From positions 1 to 64,000 of the forward strand of contig JBCFYV010000518.1 of assembly GCA_039000515.1 (NCBI GenBank): DNA of 64,000 bases, read 5' to 3'. The position numbers and the translations under genes were made by a program. This DNA comes from Timema cristinae (Eukaryota; Arthropoda; Insecta; Phasmatodea; Timematidae). This document shows, piece by piece, positions 11,650-22,520 of this stretch. The notes below the pieces were generated by a model. It was not told the origin of the DNA, did no database searches, and saw nothing but the letters and a program-made list of their open reading frames with translations. Within the stretch, counting starts at the first letter, position 1, and each line of letters begins with the position of its first letter.

Positions 11650-12236
11650 TCTAGCAGTAGATGGTCTAAGGCTTTGCCGAAGGATGGGAAGGGGGAGCCA
11701 GCTTCTTCTCCTGGTTCTTCTCCATCATCCATCACGTCCTCTGGAGCGGAGTCCCTTGGTCCGGGTGGTCGGGTGGCCTGTTGTGTTGGTTCCGGTTCTT
11801 CCTCTTCGGTGTCGATGATGTCGATTCCTAGGTCTTTGATTAATGTCGCTAGCGAATCGTGTTCTTTGGCGTGGGTTGGTATGTTCCGTGCGCACATTGT
11901 GTCCAATTCCGTTAGTGTTGGGATAGGGGATCCCAGGACGATATCGGTTCCTCCGAGCTCAGACTGGTCCAAGTCAATTGAAGAGTCTTTATCCATTCCA
12001 AATGTGCTTGCGGCCTCCGTTGCGTCGGTCAGGTAATCCTCGCCGGTCATGATGTTTTCCCACCATTCTATGTCCGGGAGTTCGTCCTCTAATCTCTCAA
12101 GCTGTTCCAGGTCTTGATCGACTAGCCATGCCCAGTCGTTATAGTAATCCAGGTCCGGAGGTGTCAGGCCTGCCTCCCTGTAGACACGCTGGATGTTTTT
12201 TTTGTGTGACGGTGGACACTTCTTTGAACGCGCCAT
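11650..12236 (-). CDS. ORF1 of the RT retroelement
   Basis: An open minus-strand frame begins at ATG 12236 (MARSKKCPPSHKKNIQRVYR), about 35 bases downstream of a promoter-like block. It encodes roughly 195 residues with a basic N-terminus and an acidic middle (DIIDTEEEEPEPTQQATRPP, DVMDDGEEPGEEAG). No known domain was recognised; position suggests a Gag-like or accessory role. A 32-bp LINE insertion lies at its end. If that insertion is removed, the frame meets a TAA and then continues in the same frame into the RT region, which may be an ORF1 stop or an acquired nonsense codon. Confidence 0.5.
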
Positions 12237-12270
12237 GGTTTAGAATTGTTGTTGTTGCTGGTCCCTTCGC

Positions 12271-12329
12271 CATACGACTGAGTCCCGAGACTTCAGCCAC
12301 TCCCCTTTTACAGGCTCATGGCTGGATGG
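12271..12329 (-). promoter_or_regulatory. Promoter-like repeat of the RT element
   Basis: A 59-bp block upstream of ORF1 is repeated at 9982-10042. It carries tgtaaaagg here and tataaaagg in the other copy, at the place expected of a TATA box, with a cgggactcagtcgtatg segment downstream. Promoter function is inferred. Confidence 0.35.
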
Positions 12330-12339
12330 GTGAATAAGT

Positions 12340-12928
12340 ATGATTATGCTTATCATGCTATTAAAATAGGGTGGATAAAATATTGATAGAAATGAGTTAC
12401 AAAGCTAGTAAGATTTGTAGGTAACAGAACATAATAAATAGATAACGAAAATCTGTCAAATTGTCAGCTAGCAACCGTTTTGACATATGCCTTTCTTTAA
12501 CTTGTTATTGTATTGTCTCCACTTCAACGTATATGAATTTGATAAAAAAATAGAGCAATAAATAATGAATGCAAAAGTAGGCAAATGCAAATATTTCCTA
12601 AGAAACTCTCTATCACACACAGGCACACGTTCCGCACTTGATATATACCCAGTCCATGCAAATACTACTTTTTAATTTGAATCCCTATTGTCATAACATA
12701 ATAATTCTCAATGATAATAAGTAACTACAATTGCTGTAATAAACAATAATTCTTTTACCTGATCTACTTTTTAAACACAAAACTGAATTAGAATAAATGC
12801 AAAAATATTATCCTGATACAGATATTATATATATATATATAATTTACTGAGTTAAACACAACACAGCACAACCACTTGCCACTTCTCGAGACAAACTAAC
12901 ATGAAAATCAAATATGGTCAATAATTTT
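12340..12928. other. No gene recognised
   Basis: AT-rich intron sequence with a short (AT)n run near 12826-12841. No coding signal was found. Confidence 0.5.
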
Positions 12929-13160
12929 TTTTGTTTGTTTAGATTTATTAGGGTGTAACACAGTTTACAGATATATGCGTAAAGCACTTACATGATACAC
13001 ACAACGAACACCAGCCCCTATAGGGCTCTCGATCGTAGACCGACGTATAACATTTATAACACTAATAATATGAAAACATGAAGCGCCCTGACGGGCTGAT
13101 AATTGATTACATTGTGTGACCTAATATCCCTACTGGGCTAGTTAGATGACGTGATAAAAC
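12929..13160 (-). mobile_element. Possible retroposon 3' end with poly-A
   Basis: Read on the minus strand the sequence ends taataaatctaaacaaac followed by an A-run at 12936-12929, that is, a polyadenylation signal followed by a tail. Upstream are short GC-rich hairpin-like bits (agccctataggggct). This fits the 3' UTR of a poly-A LINE or a processed retrocopy. No coding part was recognised. Confidence 0.3.
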
Positions 13161-14880
13161 AGGTTGACATTTAAATTGAACAAGATAAATTAGTAACAAT
13201 AAATAGATTTATTACATAAAACAGAAATAACAAAAATTAAGAATTACAATAATATTAAAGTTTATACGTTTGAAGCTTGATGCAAACAATAAAACTTTGT
13301 GAAATGTGATGATTAGACTGTAGCTACAAGGGCTGTGCAGGCTCCAGGCTACAGGTAAAAGTTTTTCTAAGGGTAGAAACAATTGAACAGTTATTAACAA
13401 AAGTTATTGAACAAGGTATACATATCAATTTTGATCAGTTTGCTTGATTGGGTTTTAAGATAATAGCCTTTAAACATTTCGGATAATGATAAACAACAGA
13501 AAGATCTGTTGATACAGCGGTCGATGACTAGTAAACAGGTGTCAACAAACTAGTACTATTGCTGGTCTCTTTCCCTTTCGGTACTGCCAGAGCATTCAAT
13601 AGTACATAACATTCTAATAGGAATTGCACTAAGAGCAACACAAAACAATAGCAGCCAAACAACAGGCAAAGAAAAGGTATTATTTGCGCGGACCCCACTA
13701 TGACTTTAGTGCAGTTCCACGGTTTGCTCACTGAAGCTAATACTGCACGTGAAACGTGACTATTTGACTAATCAAAGTATAGATTTCCATTAACCCAACT
13801 ATGATATGGAAAACAAGACGGACAGCCTGGTTGTAGCCATGCAAATATTAAACAGATGCACATGACGTGCACGGTGTCATGAGAAACATTGCCTCAAAAT
13901 AAATTAATGGAATTTGTGGAAGTTAGCAAGTCTATGATCAAGACATTACTACTTTCTAAGCCAAAGGCTCATAATGTAAAGACTGTATAGTAAGGACACA
14001 GGGAAAAATAGTAGCTAGGACTGATATACTAAGTCAAAAAGGGCTTGTCCTTCAGATTGCAGGACACGATATTTAGCCAATTAACTGAAACTTTTCCATC
14101 TTGAAGTTGACAGTCGCCGGTCGGGTTTCTTATCGTTCGGCGGCCCGTTGTTTACCTTTTCGTCTGGAGCTATTCCGGCACGGAGTCGAAGGTCGCCTGT
14201 AGTTTCCTCATGACCTTTTGGACCTTAGTTTGAGGTACCATGTGGGCGGGGGGTAGTCGGCCCACTCGGGGGTCTCGATGGCTGGCGAAGGGGGTGGAGG
14301 TAGGGGAGAAGGAGTAAGGGCGGGGCGGTGTGGCGAGGGGTCTCAGGTTGTACCCGGTGGGACTGAGTGGGGAGATTGGGGTTGGGGAGCACGTACGGTA
14401 GGTGAGTCGCGGGAGTATGGGGAAAGGTAGGCGGGGGGATGAGCGGGTGAGCGGGGAGGAGTGTTGTGTGGTGATCCCGGGAATCGGGTGGCCGGTGTGC
14501 CGTCTTGGTAGTTGGTTGGCCCTTGTGTGGAGTATCCCGTCCGCGAGGTGCTGGGCCCCAGCGGGGCAGGGTCGGTGTTGCTGGACCGGTTTTGCGCGTT
14601 GTGCTGCCTTGTCTGCTGGGCCTTTTCGGCGCGATTCGTATATCCCATGTCGTTCCCGCGATGGTTACCCGAGTACTGCCGGAGGCATTGGTGAAAAGGG
14701 CGAGAAGGGGGGGGGGGGGGGGGGAGAAATGCTCGGTGATAAAGGGAATGGTCGAGTGGATGGTTAGGTGGTGGTAGAGGGAGGGAGAGAGACCGGGTTG
14801 GTGGAAGAGGGGTTGAAAGAAGAGAGAGAAGGAGGGGGAAAGAGAGAGAGAGAGACTGGGTCGTAGGAAGGAAGGGGGGG
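13161..14880. other. Unassigned; GC-rich from 14100
   Basis: No gene was recognised. From about 14100 the sequence becomes GC-rich and strongly strand-asymmetric (G on +, C on -), with a G-run of about 19 at 14709-14727. Long proline/serine-rich minus-strand frames here follow from the skewed composition, and I do not call them genes. Confidence 0.4.
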
Positions 14881-14882
14881 AA

Positions 14883-15137
14883 GACCTCGGCACTCAAGAT
14901 GGCGCGGTGAGGTTGGAAAGGAGGGGGAGACCTCGGCACTCAAGATGTCGCGGTGAGGTTGGAAAGGGGGGGAGACCTTGGCACTCAAGATGGCGCGGTG
15001 AGGTTGGAAGGGGGGGAAGACCTCGGCACTCAAGATGGCGCGGTAAGGTTGGAAGGGGGGGAGACCTCGGCACTCAAGATGGCGCGGTGAGGTTAGAAGG
15101 GGGGGAGACCTCGGCACTCAAGATGGCGTGGTGAGGC
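14883..15137. repeat. Minisatellite, six units of 44/46 bp
   Basis: Units beginning gacctcggcactcaagatgg start at 14883, 14929, 14973, 15019, 15063 and 15107. Spacings are 46, 44, 46, 44 and 44 bp. Units differ mainly in the length of a G-run and a few substitutions. Confidence 0.9.
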
Positions 15138-15139
15138 AG

Positions 15140-16249
15140 CGAGAGGCAAGGAGGAGGGATGACGGGGGAACTTGCAGTTGACCGTTCATACTCGTATGTA
15201 CTTGAATATTCGTTTATTACCATTAGCGAGGTAACTACAAAGGAGCACTAACCGTGCTGGCCCGGCCTTACCACCGGTACTGATGATCTGGGTTGGGAGC
15301 CAGCCGCTTTTATTCCCCCAGACCGCCCGTCAAACAGGGGTGGAGGGGTCGCTGGCGCTGCGCGCGCATCCCTTCTCCTGTTGCAGCGTTGGACGGCAGG
15401 GGTAGTGTGTGCAAGAGCGTCCTAACTTTGAAATGTAGCGGGTCCGTGCAAGGACCGGCTATGTTTGAGGTGGTTGGGGTATAACAAAGTCTACAAGACT
15501 TGAAATGAATTAACTGTCCATTCGACATAATACTAAACAAACAAAAAATCGGCTTTGATAGAACATATCAAAATGTCCAAATAAACATTGTCTAGTTTTT
15601 CTTTTTTTTTAAACAAAAACTAGAATCTGAGTCATAAGGACTTGACGTTTTCCAGGATACTTAAGTGCTCCAAGTAAGTCATCCTGGCCAAGGCGGTGGT
15701 GGATCTGACGGCCAATACTTCATGGTCGTCGTTTTCTTCGTTGCGTGACTGTGCAGAAGTTTCTCCTTCGACGCTGGTTTGTAGTAGAACGGGTATAATG
15801 TGAGCCTGAGAGCAGCCCTCTATATAGTCCCAAATTGGATATGAACGGAACAAAGCAAAAAGGGTGATAAACTCAGGAATAAAGAAAAGGAGAAAGACGG
15901 ACGAAGGCGGGGGAAAGAGAAATGAACCAGGGACCGCCGCTTGCAGGGAAAGGGGGAAACACGGTTTCTTGGATTGCCGCTAGTCTTCTAAGACGCGGAG
16001 TGGGTCGACCTCAATATACTCTTCTTTCCTTCCTCAGATGTAGTTGTGATAGTACGTGTGGCAGCCATCATTGAATAATTTTTCTTTTCCCGCACGTGGC
16101 AAATAAATCCAAGAACATCTTGAAATGGTGAGTAGATACTAAGGCATATTTTATTTAAATATATCTGGTATGATTATATTATTCAGGCTCAGCTATTATT
16201 TTAATTAGAATTTGTGATATAGATTGGCTACAATTGGGTGAGGGACGGG
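15140..16249. other. Unassigned, LTR-like minus-strand signals
   Basis: No gene was found. On the minus strand, 15313-15308 and 15218-15213 read aataaa within otherwise GC-rich sequence (15240-15480), which could be part of an LTR or a UTR. I found no paired repeat to confirm this. Confidence 0.3.
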
Positions 16250-16590
16250 AAAATAATAAAAACCCACCCTATCGCCTTTATGGGGGTCGTCAGGGACCTC
16301 TAAGAAATACATATGTACAGAGTATAAATAAGAGAACAGAAAACCAGGATAAGTGATCTAACGTTGGAAGAACAAAAGGAATAAAAGATAATAAAGGTTC
16401 CGTATGAGCGAGTCGCCGGGGTCAGTCGGGTGAAATAATAGTACACCACCAGGTTTACGATGACAATTCCATACGTAGCCCTGGCGATAAAATGAAAATA
16501 AACTTTCCCCAGTGGGCGTCTGTGAACAAGAGCTGGAGGGTCGTAATCGCCGATGCCCCGTACGATCGCATTAGTACTGGCCTGCGTTTG

Positions 16591-18000
16591 TTAGAAGAAA
16601 GTCACTGCCAACCCGCAGATGATCATATCTAGGGGTTGGAGGCCAGACAAGTCTAGCAGGAAACGTGTGTGGGTGCGGGAAGCCTTAAAATTAGGTGATA
16701 CATAGCTCTGAGTGGGGAGTAATGGTAACGGGGGAGGGGTGGCATAGAGTAGGAGTGACATAATACAAGCCTGGAACAATCTAATTTTGTGGCCATGGTT
16801 AAACAGACTGGCTGTGCACAAGAGAGGGGCTAATCCTCACATGACTCCCCTCGCTTTCCCCGCAGACGCTCTAAGGTTCGAGTTCCAGCTGCAGCGACGG
16901 TCCAGCGTTACACCCAGGTATTTCACTGTTTGCGACCACTGAACCGCTTCTCCCGCGACGCGAAGGGGCTGCAGGTGACCCGGTCTGCGGTGGCTGAACA
17001 GTATCGCCAACGACTTGGTACAGTTCACTGCTAGGGATCTGGAACCAAGGTAAGCGATTATTCCCCGTAATGCCATGGTGAGCTTGGCCCAGATAACCGC
17101 GGCATCGGGGGAGGTCGCCAGGATAGCGGTATCGTTGACACACTGGAACAGGGAAACTCCCTGTGGGACGAGAACATCACGCACAAAGAGGGAGAAAATT
17201 AGAGGGGAGAGACAGGAGCTCTGGGCGATGCCAGATACGATAGGACGAGGGGTTGACAACTGGTGGTCCATGCCCACTCTAAAGGAGCGGTCCTGGAGGA
17301 AAGGCAGAAGGTGGTGGAGTAGAGGGGGTAGGGGGGGACCCCGGCCTCTGCAAGTCCTCGGTGGCTCACACTGTCGAACGCACCCTTCACGTCGACGTTC
17401 GTTTAACGCTTCCGTCATAATGTCGACGACAGGCCTTTCCGAAAAACGAACTGGTGATCTGGCAGGAGGGGGTACACCTCCATCCAGTCCGTCCAGGATC
17501 AATCTCTCGGCGACTTTACCGATACAAGAGAGTAGAGAGATAGGACGGTAGGACGAGGGGTATCCGTGTGGTTTCCCGGGCTTGTGGATAGTTATGATAC
17601 CCGCCACTGCGCGGGAAAGTACAATAATATAAACTTTGCGTTGAGGATGCGTAATAGAAGGACAAAAGATATACAAGAGAGGTTGGCCAGGAGGAGGGGG
17701 TATATCCGGTCCAACCCGGGAGTGGACGTGCCATGAAGCCTCGTCACAGTCCTGGTCACCTCGGAGGGGGTTACCAGCCGCAGGTCAAGGTACGGGGGTT
17801 GACCTGCCACCGGGGGAAGGAAGTGTCCGGGGGGATCCGCTTGATCTCTTTCCGGAGATCCTGGTTGCCTCGCGAAGCTGGCCTGGAATCTGACCGCCAG
17901 AGCCTCTGACTGGTCTGTGGCGGAGGACGCTAACCCACCCACCACGTGGAGCTCCGGGATCAGATCCTTCTTGTGACTTATCCCCTTCAGATGACGCCAC
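16591..18000 (-). pseudogene. Copy G reverse transcriptase
   Basis: Broken frames give HKPGKPHGYPSSYRPISLLS, then GKVAERLILDGL (RT finger region, about 17590-17480), then PIVSGIAQSSCLSPLIFSLF, and the catalytic loop as FQCVNDTAILATS near 17150. In active enzymes this loop has two adjacent Asp; here the first is Asn. The following primer-grip part (VKYLGVTLDRRCSW) is near 16920. It has frameshifts near 17600 and elsewhere. A 50-bp tandem duplication lies upstream in the linker (18251-18337). The product would copy LINE RNA into target DNA, but this copy is inactive. Confidence 0.75.
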
Positions 18001-18099
18001 AGAGAGATCTTTGGTGTCTAGAACGGCATGACGGCGCGTCTTAGCCTCCCTCTGCTACTGTCTAAGCTTGCGCTGACAGTGAGAGCGGAGCGCGACGTA

Positions 18100-19230
18100 T
18101 ATCTCCCGGACACGGGGGAGACGACCTCTCTGCCAGAGAGCACGTGCTCTATCACGGGGACGCATATCTTCGAGGGGGAGAAGGGGGGCCAAACAAGGAG
18201 GGGTCGACGGATTGGAATCGACGACTCCGCCACAAACAGGAGGAAGTCTGTAAAGAGTTGAACCTGCCGATCCAACTCCTCGACGTCAGGAGGGAGGTGG
18301 TGAAGAGTTGAACCTGCCGATCCAACTCCTCGACTTCAGTTATGGGGGCGGCTGGGGCTTAAACGCGGTTCAACCTAGCCTGGAATCTAGGCCAATCCGC
18401 GCGCTGGTAGTTGAAAAGTGGTGGCGCATCTGTCTGAAGGGGAAGAAATCGCATAACGCCCGTCACATGATTGTGATCGGAGTGGAAGAGATTGGTGACC
18501 AGAGGTGTCAGAAACGGCCTCCTCGTGGTCAGGACCAGGTCCAGGTATTTAGGATGGTGTCGAGGGTGGTCGGGTAAGTAGGTGGGCAGATGAGGACGGT
18601 GGATAAAATTCCGGTCCTGTGGGTGAACCTCCTCAGAACCGTACCCGCGATTGAGACGCTACGCACCCCAAGTGACGTGCCTGGCGTTAAAATCGCCCGC
18701 TAGCACAACGCTAGCGTCGAGAGCACGCAATACGGACAAATCGGTCTCCGGCAGGACCACCGCAGGTGGACCGTAAACTCAAGCGAGAGAGACAGAGCAC
18801 GCGGCACCCAGCAGCCGCACGGCTACCATCTCCAGGGACACGAGCCTCGGGACAGCCGCCTGGTGGTGCTGGAGGCGGGACCGAACCAACAGGGCCACGC
18901 CGCCAACCCCTCTGGTTATCACCTCGGTCCACCCGAAAGGCGGAGAAGCCCGGAACCTGAAAGACGGTGTCCGCTCTGAACCACGTCTCCGTGAGAAACG
19001 CTACGTCCACATCCATGTCGGTCATCATCTGGAGAAGTTCGGGAATCCTAATGACTAGCGATTTACACTTCCAGAGAAGGAGTTTGATCTCATCACTCAA
19101 ACAAAGTCTGGCACACTTCGGACAGGATTTGAATCTTGCCCCCCAGTCCGGGGTAGCCACGAAGCGTGTCCCTCATGTAGGGGAGTTTCTCACAGATATG
19201 GAGCTAGCGGAAAAGCTCCCATATCTCGGT
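18100..19230 (-). pseudogene. Copy G endonuclease region
   Basis: The minus strand encodes IPELLQMMTDMDVDVAFLTE followed by TWFRADTVFQVPGFSAFRVD (about 19060-18920), a good fit to the N-terminal part of the APE-type endonuclease of Jockey-like LINEs, with the catalytic Glu in FLTETW. Later parts are scattered among three frames. The enzyme nicks target DNA to prime reverse transcription. Confidence 0.65.
18251..18337. repeat. 50-bp tandem duplication
   Basis: agagttgaacctgccgatcc plus the next 15 or so bases occurs at about 18253 and again at about 18303. It is a local duplication within copy G ORF2. Confidence 0.8.
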
Positions 19231-19255
19231 GAGAGTGTAGATCAGGGACTTGAGA

Positions 19256-21072
19256 TCAGCGGTCCCTGCTGCAGAAGGGTGGGGTGGGGCACGTCGGGCA
19301 GAAGTTTGGGGGGAAACGGCAGGCTGCTGCGCCGTCGTTGGACACCCGGCGTCGCGACGACGACCCTTCCTCAGGGAAGACGGGGAAAGTCCCAGGCATT
19401 AACGAGAGGGGGAGGGGAGTGTCGGACGATACAAAGGTTTGGGCGGTGGCGGTGCGCTGACGGGCGTCGAGCGCTTGCGTGAGTCGACGAACCGTTTGCG
19501 CACCTTGCAGATGCCGGTATTTGCGAGGTGAGAGCCCCCGCAATTGACACATCTGGCGGGTTCCGAGCGTGGGCGCTCGCAGGCCACTGACGTGTATGTA
19601 CCCCCACACTTGACATACTTGTCGTTCCCGAAACATGATACCGAGCGGTGTCCAAACCATTGGCAGCGATGGCACTGCTGGGTCAGGTTCTTTCTCCGGA
19701 AAGACTCGAAAGTGACACGCACTTTCGAGATAACCTTCTCTTTAGATAAACCTGGCAACTACTGGTGGCTAACCAGAGTCACGAGGAACAGAGGGTACGG
19801 CTGATCCTGGCCGGCAGCGCGTGCACCCAAGCGTTTAACGCTCCTCATGGCGTATTCCATCTCGGTAAGTTCCGAGTGGATGTCCTGTGCGGGGGTCCAC
19901 AACGGGAGACCGCGGATCACGAGCCGCCCGTCTCTCTCGCTGTCTAATGGGAAGGTGTAGGGTTGGTATCCCTGAGAGACGAGCTCTCCAGTAGAATAGT
20001 CATGTCCTCCAGGGTGAAGTCGGAGAACGTCACCCTGTTGGAGGACCACTTGATTCGGAGATCACCTCCGAGTCCGCGGCTGAGTACCTTTGTAGCCGTG
20101 AAGGGGTTCACACGGAAATCCCCCTCACACACTATCACCGGGATTCTTTGGGTTCCGCTTCTCTCAGGGTTAGCCTTAACTCTGTCGCCGGGTCGGGGAT
20201 CCTTGGGAATCGCACCCGAATCCCGGGAATCGCCTGCGGCTGAGGCACAGGTACCCCTTGGGGTGGCACCGGCAACCGCCTTGCCCTCTGGGGTCTCTAC
20301 TCGTCACAGATTTCTTCCCGAGGGGAACCTGCGGCAGAGCCACAGCTAAGGGGACAACACGTGAAGACAGTACGGAAGACGTTGGCTTACCCATACCGGA
20401 CCCGGACGATGCTCTCGGGTAGCCGTCAACCCGGCTGTAGTAGAGACCGCTCCTGGGCGCTGACTTCTTGGGATGGCTCTTGCGCTCTGCATCCCGGCCC
20501 TTCTGCTTGCCAGTGTTCTTCCTGGAGGCGGCGGAGTTGGCCCCGGTGGAGTCGGAAGATGCCGCCTAAAGGTTCTTGGAGCTCCGTGCTGAGACACGGT
20601 GGCGTCTCCTGGGACTGACAAGAGACCAATTCCCCTCTTTGGGGTGATCCTCCTTCCCCGAGGAGTTGGCCACCTTGACCGGCTGGGTGGTCCGCGGAGG
20701 GAGGGCGGCTTCTGGAGGGGGCTTGGGCGCCACCAGGGTGCCCAGAGGTCCGTGGTTAGGGGCCGTCTCAATCCTAAGCGCGTCGGCTACGGCTTGAGCC
20801 CTCTGCCGGATGGCCTCGAGCCGATCATCGATGTGGATATGCAGGTTGCGGTACGAGTTGGTACCCAGGTCTAAGGAGGCCTGGGTACTCGGTGGTATAG
20901 CGTAGCCGGAGTTGGTGGCCCTCAAGGACGTGGTAATAACGCACCCTGTGGAGACGCTGCAGGTTATGATGGATGTGGTGAAAACTACCGCTGTGGTCGC
21001 CAGGTAGGTCCTGGTGACGGTTGGGGTGGTTATCTCTCTGGTGTTGGGCACCACGCCCACCAGGTGGTGCAT
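19256..21072 (-). pseudogene. Copy G ORF1 with CCHC knuckles
   Basis: The proposed start is ATG at 21072 (MHHLVGVVPN). The first open stretch is 168 residues and includes a Pro/Ala-rich region. Frames then shift several times. Near 19720-19560 come the knuckles CHRCQWFGHRSVSCFGNDKY, then VKCGG and CVNCGGSHLANTGIC, as in the RNA-binding ORF1 proteins of the Jockey clade. Expected length is 450-600 residues, which agrees with the span. Confidence 0.7.
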
Positions 21073-21661
21073 GGTGGGACGTTGGTGGTGATGTATTTGA
21101 AGCCCACCCTAGTGGGGTAGGTGTTAAGACTGGACGACTGCAAAGCATACGTATATTTAGAGCAGAACGAGAAGAGCAAAATGACACTAGGTACGTAGAG
21201 ATCGAGTTACGGACAGCTGAGATATACACAAAACTAACTTGGGAGAACACACAGTACTATGGCGTACTAATAAAGCAAACGTTTACACGACGACAAAACT
21301 TGCCACACTGTTTTTGCTGGATGCTCAATTAGAATCTGTATAAAAACACTGTAGGCTGCACGGGTAAACCTGTGCGCTGGTACTCTTACACTCGCTCGTC
21401 AATCACCGTCAGCACATGCTGTATAGTTCTGTGCAGATTCATTCTCACCGCGCTGGCTCCGAGCTCCTGCCAGAGTTGATGACGCTTGCGATGTTGACCC
21501 TCTCTTGATTGTGGACCATCTGGATGTACTGACGATACTGACGACTGTTGGTACACTCGTTGTAGATACTGAAGATAGTTTGAAAGATTTCAGATAGTAT
21601 TAAACTCTCACTTGCCAAGAAAGCAGTGGAAAAGAGCAGGTCCAAGATCAACGAAAACGCA

Positions 21662-21690
21662 TGATCTTAGCCATAAGGCCGAGAAGCGAT
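21662..21690 (-). ncRNA. U2 snRNA 5' fragment (29 nt)
   Basis: Read on the minus strand from 21690, the sequence begins atcgcttctcggccttatgg and ends ctaagatca. This is the invariant 5' end of insect-type U2 spliceosomal RNA, nucleotides 1-29. The match stops before the branch-point recognition region, and LINE copy G sequence follows. It is too short to be a functional RNA. Confidence 0.8.
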
Positions 21691-22270
21691 CAATAATTGT
21701 AAGCTTAAGCAGAACTATCAACACGTAATACGTGCACTTGTATTTTGTGATAATTGCCGCCTCAGCTTTTAACAGCAGCCGTGCGGTGTATTAAAAACAA
21801 AAATAATAGCTTCGCACTGTCATTACATGTCAGATCAAAAGTATTTCGGCGAGCACTCGCCAACGATGCACCTGCACCAGAAACCGAAATGAAAGGGTAC
21901 CGAAAGCGCTTAGGCAGAGGCGTGCGATAGATCATAAATCATATACTTCAATATCGGAATAACTTTGACCAATAAAACGTTGCGTAAAGCTATTTAATTA
22001 TTGAATGATTCTTTGATTTCGCTGCTTATACCGCCTGATGCGGCCGCCTCTTTTTATCATAGCAAGGCATGGCCCTGATAGTGGACCCTGTACATTAATT
22101 TGTTAAGAGAGCATATCATTTGTTTGAAAAATTAATATAATTTCAAGTTAGTGTAAATTCTTTGCATTCATATGCTCATATTAATTTCATTCAACTTTTA
22201 TAAGATGGTAAAATACATGTAATATAATATTAGATGTATTTGTACTCTAGTCATATTCTGTTTGTTGAAG
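21691..22270. other. Intron sequence upstream of exon
   Basis: No gene was recognised. On the minus strand this would be the upstream flank of the U2 fragment, and I cannot confirm a snRNA promoter element. The last bases (ttctgtttgttgaag) form the acceptor of the next exon. Confidence 0.5.
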
Positions 22271-22356
22271 GTGGCTCGTGGAGCTCTCGAGATGTACAGG
22301 AGGCTGTCATCCCAACGTGTTAGTAGAAAGATTCTTAGCACGTGGGAAGAATCTGG
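22271..22356 (+). CDS. Pth2-like: Host exon: middle of Pth2 domain
   Basis: This is an 86-nt exon with acceptor ttgttgaag|GTG and a strong donor GG|GTAAGC at 22357. Joined in phase 0 to the exon ending at 4203, it reads Q-VARGALEMYRRLSSQR, then VSRKILSTWEESG. This fits the Pth2 segment after the catalytic Gln and up to the WEESG turn. The residue that is normally His in the Q-x-x-H-A helix reads as Arg. It is too short to be found by length alone; the frame, splice signals and homology agree. The exon ends in phase 2. Copy G and the U2 scrap lie upstream, and a TTAA-flanked element lies about 160 bp downstream. Confidence 0.8.
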
Positions 22357-22520
22357 GTAAGCCACAACCTGGATGACAGCCTAAACTGTCAATGACTCAT
22401 TATCACTTGTATATCTGTGTGTAAGTTAAATGTGTTAACTTAAGTTTCTTTTCATCTTAACTTTTGCAAAGCTCTTAATTTTGGGCAGTTTTTAACATAT
22501 TTGTATATAACTATATTTAA

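Larger units (their letters stand above)
16250..21661 (-). mobile_element. Jockey-clade LINE (copy G), long but decayed
   Basis: A minus-strand non-LTR retrotransposon of about 5.4 kb. Its order is 5' UTR (21661-21073), ORF1 with zinc knuckles (21072 to about 19256), endonuclease (about 19230-18100) and reverse transcriptase (about 18000-16590), then a UTR to roughly 16250. It is more GC-rich than its surroundings and unrelated in sequence to the I-type family here. Jockey-clade assignment rests on the CCHC series in ORF1 and the RT without an RNase H. The 5' end directly abuts a piece of U2 snRNA. It sits within the first intron of the Pth2-like gene, opposite in orientation. Confidence 0.8.

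Noticed and set aside
14225..15117. Long minus-strand proline/serine-rich frames
   Set aside because: They run through the minisatellite and the G-rich tract on the opposite strand. Composition explains the open frames, and no domain is visible.
14883..15137. CRISPR-like array
   Set aside because: Units are contiguous tandem repeats without unique spacers, in a eukaryotic genome.
21662..21690. Functional U2 snRNA gene
   Set aside because: Only 29 nt match. The branch-point, Sm and stem-loop parts are missing.
22310..22380. Inverted aggctgtcatcc / ggatgacagcct as a regulatory hairpin
   Set aside because: One arm is coding exon and the other intron. It may be chance or a weak splice-site hairpin, but nothing else supports a role.
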